Assembly (NCBI RefSeq): GCF_019931145.1
Contig: NZ_JAIOUV010000004.1
Coordinates: forward strand, 310,001-374,000
Direction of reading: 5' to 3'
Length of the DNA: 64,000 bases
Origin: Marinicella meishanensis
GTDB lineage: Bacteria; Pseudomonadota; Gammaproteobacteria; Xanthomonadales; Marinicellaceae
Shown in pieces: positions 42,810 to 51,145 of this stretch (its first letter is position 1; each line of letters opens with the position of its first letter). The notes beneath the pieces were generated by a model. The model saw nothing but the letters and a program-made list of their open reading frames with translations. It was not told where the DNA came from and did not search any database. The position numbers were made by a program, and so were the translations under genes.

Positions 42810-45761
42810 TCACTCGAAGCCGTCTTTGAAGATCACGTCGTTGATACAACCTTGTACCGAGACGTCATCAATGTACCAACCTTCATCGCCCACCGCACTG
42901 TCGGTGCCGAGGCGGAATCGGAATTGAGCGGTTTGCCCAGCATAAGCATCCAGGTCAACCACCGCCACCACTTCCTGGTCGCCAGAAGCAGGCACGGCAT
43001 CGTCGGCACACCAAGCTTCCATGCCGGTGATGGCATTGGCGGGATTGGAGGTCACCAAGCCATTGTAAGGATCGGTCAACATCTTGGTGTTGTCAATCGG
43101 CACGTAGTTGTTGCCACCATCGGTGGAAATCTCCAACAGGCCAGCATCCCAACAGGCATCGCTGCCGGTGCCATTGAAGGCCTCCATGTTTTGGAAGTTC
43201 CAGAAGGACAAGGTGATGGGCGATTGATCAATGGTCGGGATGTTGATGCTCGGCGAGGTCAAGTACTGGTCCGAAGAGCTGGCCACATCGGTGGCTTTGA
43301 ATGAAGTCACACCCGAATTGAAACGCACCCCAGATTGGGTCCAAGTGCTGCCGGTACCGGACACAGTCCAGTCACTGACGTCACCTTCCATGTCATCGGC
43401 AAACGCGGTGTTGGTGGCAAAGGAATCGGCACAGACACCCGGTTCACCGGTGGTGAAACTGAAGGTGGCAGATGGCACGCTGTTGTCGCAGTTGTTTTGT
43501 GAGATCACCCGCCAATAATATTGGGTGTTGGATGCCAAAGAGGCCACCATGGCGTATGAGGTGGTGCCCGCTGTGCCGGTTTCAATGATGTTGGTGAACC
43601 CGGCATCGGTGGCCACTTCGATGCGATAGGACAAGGCATCACTGACCGCATTCCATTCAAACACCGGTCTGACACTGGTGCCCACTGCTGCATCGGCTGG
43701 CAAGCTCAAAGTGGCTGCCACCGGCGTGTCGATCGACACCTGCAAGTTCAAATCCAAAGAGCGGGACAAGTTGGGTGCCACCGAATCACCCAAAATGGAC
43801 ACCGCAAGCTCACTCACTCCGGCCTGATCCAAATCATTGAACGTGGCTGTGGTGGTGCTGGGGAAGCTGTTGACCGCGATGTTGGAAAATGACACCGAAG
43901 AGCCACCTGGCATGGTTGATGAAGACATGTTCACGGTGCCAGTAAAACCGCCCAGGGCATACAAATCCACATCCAAAGTCACCGCACCATCGGCCAAACA
44001 CACCGCCAGGTCGGTGGAATCTTCAGTTTCCACATAAAACTCAGGATTGCCACATTCGGGGAAGGTGAAAGAACAAATGCGGTTTTCCCAATCAACCGCC
44101 CCGGTGTTGGCAACGTATTCCACCGTCATCCAGAAGGTACATTGGTCCACCGGATCCACACTCATTGAGGAGTAATCACCCCAACGGCCGGCACGACCGG
44201 AACTGTCAACAAAGGTCTGCACCCCAGTGCCCACCACGCACGAGGCTTCAGAACGCATTTGGCCCGTGGGGTCATCACCGGTGCGGCCGGTGTAGCGCAC
44301 CGAGGGGAAGGTGGTTAAGCTGGACACCGAATAGGCCAAGCCCAGGTTGCGGTTTTGGTCGATCGAGATGGCGCCCATCCAACGGTAATCGTCATCGGGT
44401 GAAAACAAGCCTTCGTCGCGGATTTTGACTGAGAAATTATCCGCTGGCGAGCCGCCCAAGCCATCATAGCGCATGCTGAAGTTGACCCATTTAACCCCGG
44501 CGATGCCGTCACCGGCATCGGCCACGTGATTGATCGCCATGTCAATGGGCAAACCCGAAGCCGACGGATAGGCCCGGGCACTGGCGCGGTACATGGTGCG
44601 GCCACTGAAGTTGTCCAGGTTGGCACCGCTGGGGGCCGGGGCCGGTTGTGGTACGGTGTTCACCCCAGCACTGTAAATGTCACCGGCAGACAGGATGGTC
44701 GCTGCACTGATGGTGGAATTGGCTGGCGTGGTCCAATCCACACACAGGTTCCAAAACAAGTAAGCATCCAAGTCAGCCCGCGTGTGCACAAACGGGGCAC
44801 AGGTGTCACCGGCTGGCAACACGTCACCCTCCAGATGGGCGGGCAGAGCCCCATAAGCATGGGAGCCACCGCCTTGGACATTCTCAAAGCGCACGAACTC
44901 GGCTGGGTTTCCGGCGATCATTTCATCCCGCTCGACCACCGAGAAAGAAGCACCCAAAAAGGTGCTGGGCAGTTGGAAGTCATGGGTCACGAAGTAGTAA
45001 CCACTGCGGCTGCCATTTTCATCGGTCCAAATGCCGATGTGGGGGTAGTCATTGAAGACCCCGGGGAACTCAAATTGATAGCGGTTGAAGGTGACCGCTG
45101 GATCGGTGATGTCGGCCCGATCAGACACCGCAAAACATTGCGAACCGTTGGGATTGGAGCCAGATATGAATTGGCTGAAAACCCACACCTGGGCGGTTTT
45201 GTCGAACAACACAATGGGGTCACCGGCATTGTTGGTCTCACACGGACCGCCAAATCCAGCCCAGAAGGTGTTGCCTTCTTGCACCGTACCCACCAGATTT
45301 CCGGTGGCTTTTTCATAGATGGCCCAATCGGTGTTGATGTATTGCACATAATGGGTGGTGCCCACATCGCCATTGGTGTCGGGTGGTAAACCACCGCCCG
45401 GGGCATCACTTTGGCCGATGCCATCGAACGAAATGCCCACCGCGGGTACGTTGTTGATGCCGCGAAAATCCTGCACGCCCTCTGATCCTTTGAGCATGTC
45501 TGCCTGTTGGATTTTGGTGGGGTGCTCAGTGAAATTGGGGTACACATAATCGGCTGGCTTGAGGTTTTGGTTGACCAGCTCGGTGTTTTCTTGGGTCAGG
45601 CGGATCAGTTCCGGCAAAGGGGCAGATTTGTCATGCCGCACCGCGCGGCCGTGCTGCAGCACCGGGGCCGAGACCGATTGTTCATTTTTGGCGGAGACTT
45701 CCTGGGTTGGCGCCGCCAACAAGGCAGCCACGATGCCTGTCATCAAAGTTTTTTTCTTCAT
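42810..45761 (-). CDS. Large secreted protein with fibronectin III-like domain and DVIFKDGFE tail
   Basis: This 983-residue protein has a signal peptide (MTGIVAALLAAPTQEVSA). A ~550-residue catalytic- or propeller-like domain follows (GGGLPPDTNGDVGTTHYVQYIN, FNDYPHIGIWTDENGSRSGYY, GDDPTGQMRSEASC). Around residues ~700-790 is a fibronectin III-like domain (LSLPADAAVGTSVRPVFEWNA, NTQYYWRVISQNNC). A jelly-roll-like C-domain (DDMEGDVSDWTVSGTGSTW, GDEGWYIDDVSVQG) leads directly to the final NDVIFKDGFE. The domain before the tail resembles C-terminal ligand-binding sandwich domains of secreted peptidases. The catalytic function is not proven. Confidence 0.82.
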   Translation of the reverse strand: MKKKTLMTGIVAALLAAPTQEVSAKNEQSVSAPVLQHGRAVRHDKSAPLPELIRLTQENTELVNQNLKPADYVYPNFTEHPTKIQQADMLKGSEGVQDFRGINNVPAVGISFDGIGQSDAPGGGLPPDTNGDVGTTHYVQYINTDWAIYEKATGNLVGTVQEGNTFWAGFGGPCETNNAGDPIVLFDKTAQVWVFSQFISGSNPNGSQCFAVSDRADITDPAVTFNRYQFEFPGVFNDYPHIGIWTDENGSRSGYYFVTHDFQLPSTFLGASFSVVERDEMIAGNPAEFVRFENVQGGGSHAYGALPAHLEGDVLPAGDTCAPFVHTRADLDAYLFWNLCVDWTTPANSTISAATILSAGDIYSAGVNTVPQPAPAPSGANLDNFSGRTMYRASARAYPSASGLPIDMAINHVADAGDGIAGVKWVNFSMRYDGLGGSPADNFSVKIRDEGLFSPDDDYRWMGAISIDQNRNLGLAYSVSSLTTFPSVRYTGRTGDDPTGQMRSEASCVVGTGVQTFVDSSGRAGRWGDYSSMSVDPVDQCTFWMTVEYVANTGAVDWENRICSFTFPECGNPEFYVETEDSTDLAVCLADGAVTLDVDLYALGGFTGTVNMSSSTMPGGSSVSFSNIAVNSFPSTTTATFNDLDQAGVSELAVSILGDSVAPNLSRSLDLNLQVSIDTPVAATLSLPADAAVGTSVRPVFEWNAVSDALSYRIEVATDAGFTNIIETGTAGTTSYAMVASLASNTQYYWRVISQNNCDNSVPSATFSFTTGEPGVCADSFATNTAFADDMEGDVSDWTVSGTGSTWTQSGVRFNSGVTSFKATDVASSSDQYLTSPSINIPTIDQSPITLSFWNFQNMEAFNGTGSDACWDAGLLEISTDGGNNYVPIDNTKMLTDPYNGLVTSNPANAITGMEAWCADDAVPASGDQEVVAVVDLDAYAGQTAQFRFRLGTDSAVGDEGWYIDDVSVQGCINDVIFKDGFE

Positions 45762-45785
45762 AATTTTCCCATCTTTTTTGGTGAT

Positions 45786-46796
45786 TTATTGTGTCTTTTG
45801 TTTGGACCGCTGTTCTTGGTACAAACGCTTCAGGTAGTTGTTCAGCACTTGCCGATTGTGGGCCCCCAAAAGGCCCTGGGTCAAGCCCGCTTCAACGGCG
45901 TCGATGGCTTGGTCCAAATCTTGTTCGCGCAGGGCGCCGATGGCCGCCTCGGCCAGACCGGTGTGGGTGCCAGTGACCCATCGCGCGAGATTCACTGGAA
46001 ACGCCTCGGTGGCACAATGCTTGAGGTGATCCAGCAACTGGCTCAAGTAGCTGGCGTCTTGCCCCTGTTGATCGACTTGCGTGCTGGCCAGATTCAGGGT
46101 GTCACTGGCCATCCGACAAAACCAATCGCTGCGCAATTGTTGCTCATTCAAACCGCCAAAGGCCAGGATGAATTGTTTGCTGGACCATTGGGTGTTCGGA
46201 TCGGTGATCAAAGCTTTGAGTTGTTGTTGCACCGCTGCTTGTTCGAAGTGGGCGCGGCGGGTGACCAGCTCCACCACAAAAAAATGTTTGGCCTGAGGGT
46301 CATCGCTGGACAAGCCAGCCTGGATGAGCTCGAGCACTTCAGGTCCGCTGGCCAAAGACTGCGCCTCTGGCATGGCCAGCAGCGCTTCCAGCTGGGGATT
46401 GCTGGCCCACAATGCCGGTTCAGCACCGGGTAAATTCATCAACACCGGCCCACCGGGTCTGGGTCTGACCTCTTTGCTGAAACGGTCGGTTTGCCAGGCC
46501 ATGTAGCCGACCACATAATTTTGCTGGCTTTGCAGGGCTTGGGCCAACTCAGGCGACGCCATGATTTTGACTGCTGCCGCTGCTTCATTGTGCAGGTCTT
46601 GGATGCGTTTGAAATGCAGTTGACCTTGGTCATCGACTGTGACCAATTGCAGCACGGCGATGTTGGAAATGGTGGATTTCAGTTTGATGCTGGGTGGTCC
46701 CACCGTGGGTCGGGACCAGGCCACACCCAACCACAAGCTCAAGGTCAAGCAGACCAGCAGCAGATGGCATCGACTGTTCGATTGGGTGTTGTTCAA
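45786..46796 (-). CDS. Exported protein of unknown function
   Basis: A 336-residue Gln- and Leu-rich protein with signal-like HLLLVCLTLSLWLGVAW and then alpha-helical segments (PELAQALQSQQNYVVG, LLAMPEAQSLASGPEVLELIQAGL, LREQDLDQAIDAVEAGL) suggestive of HEAT-like repeats. No ATG is available: a TTG at 46796 gives a good signal peptide, while a TTG at 46853 is another option; a TATAAA lies between them. It lies 24 bp upstream of the large DGFE-tail secreted protein on the same strand, so the two may be a surface-protein operon. Confidence 0.72.
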   Translation of the reverse strand: MNNTQSNSRCHLLLVCLTLSLWLGVAWSRPTVGPPSIKLKSTISNIAVLQLVTVDDQGQLHFKRIQDLHNEAAAAVKIMASPELAQALQSQQNYVVGYMAWQTDRFSKEVRPRPGGPVLMNLPGAEPALWASNPQLEALLAMPEAQSLASGPEVLELIQAGLSSDDPQAKHFFVVELVTRRAHFEQAAVQQQLKALITDPNTQWSSKQFILAFGGLNEQQLRSDWFCRMASDTLNLASTQVDQQGQDASYLSQLLDHLKHCATEAFPVNLARWVTGTHTGLAEAAIGALREQDLDQAIDAVEAGLTQGLLGAHNRQVLNNYLKRLYQEQRSKQKTQ

Positions 46797-46863
46797 CGCT
46801 TCAGAGGATAAGGGATGCCCTTTTATACTTGAGAAGGGCGGGAGACTCAACAAAAATTTCTAA

Positions 46864-46920
46864 AAACCCGGCTGATTGGGCTTCAGTCCTTGTTTGCGGG
46901 TGCTTTGGCCGGGTTTTTTT
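46864..46920 (-). terminator. Terminator whose 5' arm lies in the ribbon-helix-helix gene
   Basis: On the minus strand, AACCCGGC within the last codons of the small gene pairs with GCCGGGTT followed by TTTTAG after the stop. The loop includes the stop codon. Confidence 0.55.
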
Positions 46921-47065
46921 TGAGGCGGCCTGAGCGCCACAGGGCTTCGCGTAAGAGGAACTCCATTTGGGCATTGACACTGCGCAAATCATCGGCAGCC
47001 CATTGCTGGACTGCCGATAAAATGTCTTCATTGACGCGCAATGGGAAAGACTTCTTTTTGGCCAT
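46883..47065 (-). CDS. Arc-like ribbon-helix-helix DNA-binding protein
   Basis: This 60-residue protein ([45 protein letters not shown]) has the RHH pattern: a beta-strand FPLRV followed by two helices with the [14 protein letters not shown] motif of Arc-like proteins. It starts 3 bp after the SPFH gene stop and is co-transcribed with it. It is a plausible autorepressor acting at the palindromic sites upstream of the operon. Confidence 0.85.
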   Translation of the reverse strand: MAKKKSFPLRVNEDILSAVQQWAADDLRSVNAQMEFLLREALWRSGRLKKNPAKAPANKD

Positions 47066-47068
47066 GGC

Positions 47069-47935
47069 TCAATACAAGCTGCCTGAGTTCACCACTGGCT
47101 GCGCATTCTCTTCTCCACACAGCACCACCAATAGGTTGCTGACCATAGCGGCTTTGCGCTCATCGTCCAGTTCAATGATGGACTTGGCACTCAATTGCTC
47201 CAAGGCAATCTCAACCATGCCCACAGCCCCCTCAACAATCTGGGTCCTGGCCGCCACAATCGCTTGGGCTTGTTGGCGTTTCAACATCGCCGCGGCAATT
47301 TCCTGGGCGTAAGCCAAATGCGAAATCCTGGCTTCGATCACCTGCACCCCGGCTTTGTTCAAGCGATCCTGCACTTCCTTTTGCAGCAAGTTGGCAATTT
47401 CCTGGGGATCTGAACGCAGGGTGATCTTCTCATCGTTGTGCGACTCATAAGGGTGTGCAGTGGCCAGGTTCCGCAGCGCCGCTTCGGTTTGGATGTGCAC
47501 AAAAGACTCGTAGTCATCCACTTCAAAAATGGCTTCAGCCGTGTCCACCACTTTCCACACCACCACCGTGGCGATCTCAATGGGATTACCGGCGCTGTCG
47601 TTGACTTTCAGTTTGCCACTTTCAAAGTTGCGCACCCGCAGCGAGACCGCCTTCTTGCCGTAAAAAGGATTGGCCCAGCGCAAACCCGGGGCATTGACCG
47701 TGCCCACATATTCGCCAAACAGCTGCAACACTTTGGACTCATTGGGGTTGACCATGAACAAGCCCACCAACAACACAATGATCACCGGGATGGCAATGAT
47801 CCCCACCACCAACATCCAGGTGATTTGGTTTTGTCCGGCATGCACCAGCATAAACACATTGGCCACCAACAGGGCCAAAAACAGCAACAACATGGGGATG
47901 CCATTCATTGCTTTGATTTTTTTCTCATTGATCAT
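47069..47935 (-). CDS. SPFH/stomatin-like membrane protein
   Basis: Two N-terminal hydrophobic segments ([20 protein letters not shown] and [21 protein letters not shown]) precede the SPFH domain: [102 protein letters not shown] and a coiled-coil end. SPFH proteins organise membrane microdomains or regulate proteases. Coupling to the RHH gene is a recurring gene pair. The SD is GGAG. Confidence 0.92.
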   Translation of the reverse strand: MINEKKIKAMNGIPMLLLFLALLVANVFMLVHAGQNQITWMLVVGIIAIPVIIVLLVGLFMVNPNESKVLQLFGEYVGTVNAPGLRWANPFYGKKAVSLRVRNFESGKLKVNDSAGNPIEIATVVVWKVVDTAEAIFEVDDYESFVHIQTEAALRNLATAHPYESHNDEKITLRSDPQEIANLLQKEVQDRLNKAGVQVIEARISHLAYAQEIAAAMLKRQQAQAIVAARTQIVEGAVGMVEIALEQLSAKSIIELDDERKAAMVSNLLVVLCGEENAQPVVNSGSLY

Positions 47936-47948
47936 ACATTTTCTCCGT

Positions 47949-47979
47949 TTGATATCACAATGATATCATTATGTATCAA
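47949..47979 (-). promoter_or_regulatory. Palindromic operator-like sites upstream of the SPFH operon
   Basis: Two copies of the 8-bp palindrome TGATATCA at 47950-47957 and 47961-47968, plus a related TGTATCA at 47973, lie 15-45 bases before the SPFH start. The short spacing and symmetry suit a ribbon-helix-helix dimer array. The palindromes overlap the probable -10 area, so repression is likely. Beyond this, 47980-48076 shows no gene. Confidence 0.6.
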
Positions 47980-48076
47980 TTTTGTCAGGTCCAACAGTGC
48001 TGGAAGTCACAGCTGACACAATGATGGGATGGTGCAGTGGGGAATTTGGCCGCTGCCGGCCACTCAGGTGGGACGC

Positions 48077-48838
48077 TCAGTCGCTGTCGACGCGGTCGGC
48101 AAATAGCTTGGATTGCTTGATGCGCCATTTGGTCATCAGGTATTTGCCCAAGGTTTTGAGAATTTTCAAGCCGTAGATGCTGCTGTCTTTGAAACTGATG
48201 CTGGACGCTTCAGCAAAATAGCGCACCGGCATGGGGGCATCACCCAGCTTGAAGCCGTGGTACACCGCTTGGGTGATCAACTCGGCATCAAAGGAAAAAT
48301 CATCAGAATTGTTTTCAAACGGGATTTTTTCCAACACCCGGCGGTGATAAACCCGGAACCCAGAGTGGCCCTCGGCCAGGTTTTGGCCCAAGATCACATT
48401 CATCATCAAGGTCAGCATGCGGTTGCTGAAATATTTATAAAAAGGCATGCCGCCGCGCAGCGCCTCTTGCCGCGTGCGGATTCGAGCACCCAACATGAAG
48501 TCGCAGACCCCGTGATCAATGAAACCGGTGAAAAATGGAATCAAGCTGGCATCGTATTGGTTGTCCGGATGCAACATCACAATGATGTCGGCACCCGCCC
48601 GCAATGCTTCCTGATAGCAGAGCTTTTGGTTGCCACCATAGCCCTTGTTGCTTTCGTGTTCAAACACACTGATGCCCAACGATTTGGCCAGCGCCACCGT
48701 GCCATCCTGAGAACAATCATCGACCAGAATCAACTCATCATAACAACCAGCAGGGATCGACGCCAAGGTCTCTTCCAGGGTCTTTTCGGCGTTGTAAGCC
48801 GGCATGATGATGACTACTTTTTGTGTCTGATTGTCCAT
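48077..48838 (-). CDS. Family 2 glycosyltransferase (polyprenyl-phosphate type)
   Basis: The 253-residue GT2 has MPAYNAEKTLEETLASIP, ELILVDDCSQDGT (first DxD-like Asp), IIVMLHPDNQYD (the DxN variant of the metal site), EGHSGFRVYHRRVLEKIPFENNSDDFSFDAELI. It resembles dolichyl/undecaprenyl-phosphate sugar synthases. It overlaps the YfhO-like gene by 25 nt, so they are one unit. Confidence 0.9.
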   Translation of the reverse strand: MDNQTQKVVIIMPAYNAEKTLEETLASIPAGCYDELILVDDCSQDGTVALAKSLGISVFEHESNKGYGGNQKLCYQEALRAGADIIVMLHPDNQYDASLIPFFTGFIDHGVCDFMLGARIRTRQEALRGGMPFYKYFSNRMLTLMMNVILGQNLAEGHSGFRVYHRRVLEKIPFENNSDDFSFDAELITQAVYHGFKLGDAPMPVRYFAEASSISFKDSSIYGLKILKTLGKYLMTKWRIKQSKLFADRVDSD

Positions 48839-51141
48839 ACGGTTGCCAATAATGTGAGCAAACTGAGCAACCAGCCCAGGGTGAAACTCAAGGGATGGTA
48901 ACTGAATTCAATGCGGTGGTCTCCAGGCGGTATTTTAATGGCTTGCAACAAAGAATTGGCAGCAAATATCTCAGTTTCTTCACCATTGATGGTCGCGACC
49001 CATCCCGGGTAATGGCTTTGTGACAACACCAGCCAGCCAGCTTGGCTGGTTTGGACTTGCATGGCCAGGCGGTTGGCGGTGGTGGTCAAGTGCTCGATTG
49101 CGGCCGGCTCGGCGGCCTCAACCAAGGCAGGCAAGCCATGCTCTTGGGCCTCTGCTTCAATCACCACCACCTCGCGCAAAGCCGCCGCCAATTCGATCAC
49201 CCGATCCAAGGCAGCGGCCGCCGAGCCCACGTATTCAGCCTGCTGGAACAGGCGCGCGTGACCCATGGCCTGCTGGTTCTCATAAATCAGGATTTCGCCT
49301 TCATAGACCAGCTCCAGGCCATCAACCAATGGGCTCAAGGGTCTTTTGGCCAGCAAATAGCGGGCGTTCATGAGGTTCAAATATGGCAAGATCTCGGCGT
49401 CATAGTGTGGCAAGTTGTAGACCCAAAAGGCATCTTGGCCCCGCAGTGCTCGGTTGAAGAAATGGTGGTAACGATCGATCACTGGCACGTCATAACCGCG
49501 CACATCGCGAAGTTGTGCCAACATGTTGGTGCTGGGCCGCAAGATGCCGTGATACCCGACTGTGCGGAACGGCTCGGTTTGCTGTTGCAAGAAGGCCAAC
49601 GAACCAGGGGTTGCCACCGGCATCGCAAGGGCCGGCTCGATGGCCGGGTTCCAATCGCTGCCCAGTCGCCAAACATCGGCATACAGCACCGCCACCAATA
49701 CCCCGGCCAACAACCATCGCGGCAGCCATGGGGTCAACCACAACCACAAGCACACCAACAACCACACCAAAGCCACCCACGGCAAATAAGTCTTGGCCGC
49801 GGCCAACATGGCACTGGTGTCCTGGGCGTAGCGGGCCAAATCTCCGGGCGTCCACAACCACCACACAGCCAACCAGATCAGCGCCAACAGCACAGCGATC
49901 CACATCAACAGTCGCCGGTGTTTGGGGTCTTGCTGAGTCAACACGTGATGCAGACCCACCGCCGCCAACACACAGGTGGCAAACACCGCCAAAATATTGA
50001 AATAAAACAGCGGCAAATGGTTGAACAAAGGCAGGCTTTTGATCAGGCCATTGAAGGGTTGTACGGTGAAGGCAATGGCCAAGGACAAACCGCCAAGCAA
50101 CAGCCAGGGCCAAGTGGTTTTGATACTGTGCAGCACCGCAAAAAGCAACAAAGGCACAGCCACCAAACCAACATAAGCGCTGAAGGCATGGAAGCCGATG
50201 CCACCGGGATCCCAACCGGCCGCGCGAAAAAAGTCGCCGTGGATGAGGTTGAACAAGCCTGCGGTCGGGATGCTGAATTGCACCGCATCGCCGCGCTCGG
50301 TCCAGATCGCTGTGTGAAACAAAAATTCTATGAACGGCACGATCAAAATCGCCGCCAACAACAGGGCCCACAAATGCACTGCCAGAAAACGCCACAAAGC
50401 CAGCCAACTGATTTGACCCAACTGCCACAAGCGCAACACATAATACAAACCACAGCCCAGGGCAGTCAGAAAGGCGATTTCAACGTGACCGGCCAACAAA
50501 GTCAGTGCCACCAACAGCGCATACCAAGCCATGCGCTGGCGATCCGGTTGCGACAACAAGCGCTCCACCAGGTAAAAACTCAAGGGGATCAATGGGGTGA
50601 CATTGGTGTGGGGGTGGTTGAGCCAGAACACCGTGAAGGTACAAAATCCAAAAGCCACGCCCCCCAACAAACAGGCCCCGTGCGACAGTCCCAACCGCCG
50701 CAAAAACAGGTGCATGAACATGCCACCCATGAACAGCTTCAACCAACTGCTGATGGTGAAGCCCCAAGGCCCATCAAACAGGTAATGGAAGCCGTTCAGT
50801 GGATACAACAAAGCCGATTGGGTGTTGGCCCACAGTGGGTTGCCGGCAAAAATATAGGGGTTCCACAAGGGAAAAGTCCCTGCCGCAAATTGCCTTTTGG
50901 CCTCCATGAAAAACGGCCAAAATTCCGTGCTTTGGTCCTGTAAAAAAGGGTTGCCCGGGGCCGCCAAGTGCGCCGGTTTCACCGCATCCCAAGGACTGAC
51001 AAAATGCAGGAAGTCGGTCTGGGTGATGATTTTGCCTTGCAACAGCGGATAACAAAACAAGGTCACCAACACGGCATACAGCAACATCACCAACAGCCAT
51101 TGTTGGGTTGCGGTCAGTCGGTGTTTGGCAGGTTCTGTCAT
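48814..51141 (-). CDS. YfhO-like polytopic membrane protein
   Basis: This 775-residue protein has ~12 membrane helices and a ~150-residue C-terminal soluble region. Family features are WPFFMEAKRQFAAGTFPLWNPYIFAGNPLWANTQSALLYPLN and AGWLVLSQSHYPGWVATINGEE near the end. YfhO proteins are GT-C-like membrane glycosyl transferases active in glycolipid or lipoteichoic-type modification. The ATG 51141 is chosen; upstream codons overlap the next gene. A very long opposite-strand frame across this gene is a coding shadow. Confidence 0.87.
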   Translation of the reverse strand: MTEPAKHRLTATQQWLLVMLLYAVLVTLFCYPLLQGKIITQTDFLHFVSPWDAVKPAHLAAPGNPFLQDQSTEFWPFFMEAKRQFAAGTFPLWNPYIFAGNPLWANTQSALLYPLNGFHYLFDGPWGFTISSWLKLFMGGMFMHLFLRRLGLSHGACLLGGVAFGFCTFTVFWLNHPHTNVTPLIPLSFYLVERLLSQPDRQRMAWYALLVALTLLAGHVEIAFLTALGCGLYYVLRLWQLGQISWLALWRFLAVHLWALLLAAILIVPFIEFLFHTAIWTERGDAVQFSIPTAGLFNLIHGDFFRAAGWDPGGIGFHAFSAYVGLVAVPLLLFAVLHSIKTTWPWLLLGGLSLAIAFTVQPFNGLIKSLPLFNHLPLFYFNILAVFATCVLAAVGLHHVLTQQDPKHRRLLMWIAVLLALIWLAVWWLWTPGDLARYAQDTSAMLAAAKTYLPWVALVWLLVCLWLWLTPWLPRWLLAGVLVAVLYADVWRLGSDWNPAIEPALAMPVATPGSLAFLQQQTEPFRTVGYHGILRPSTNMLAQLRDVRGYDVPVIDRYHHFFNRALRGQDAFWVYNLPHYDAEILPYLNLMNARYLLAKRPLSPLVDGLELVYEGEILIYENQQAMGHARLFQQAEYVGSAAAALDRVIELAAALREVVVIEAEAQEHGLPALVEAAEPAAIEHLTTTANRLAMQVQTSQAGWLVLSQSHYPGWVATINGEETEIFAANSLLQAIKIPPGDHRIEFSYHPLSFTLGWLLSLLTLLATVWTIRHKK

Positions 51142-51145
51142 GGCA

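Noticed and set aside
45507-46433. A 308-codon plus-strand frame spanning the end of the secreted tail protein and the exported protein.
   Set aside because: It crosses two credible minus-strand genes and shows no protein-like pattern.
46883-47935. A toxin-antitoxin pair from the RHH gene and its neighbour.
   Set aside because: The partner is an SPFH membrane protein with no toxin fold.
49042-50943. A 633-codon open frame on the plus strand across the YfhO-like gene.
   Set aside because: It is Gln/His-rich, has no membrane or family pattern, and mirrors the codon bias of the minus-strand gene. The minus-strand product is a clear polytopic protein.
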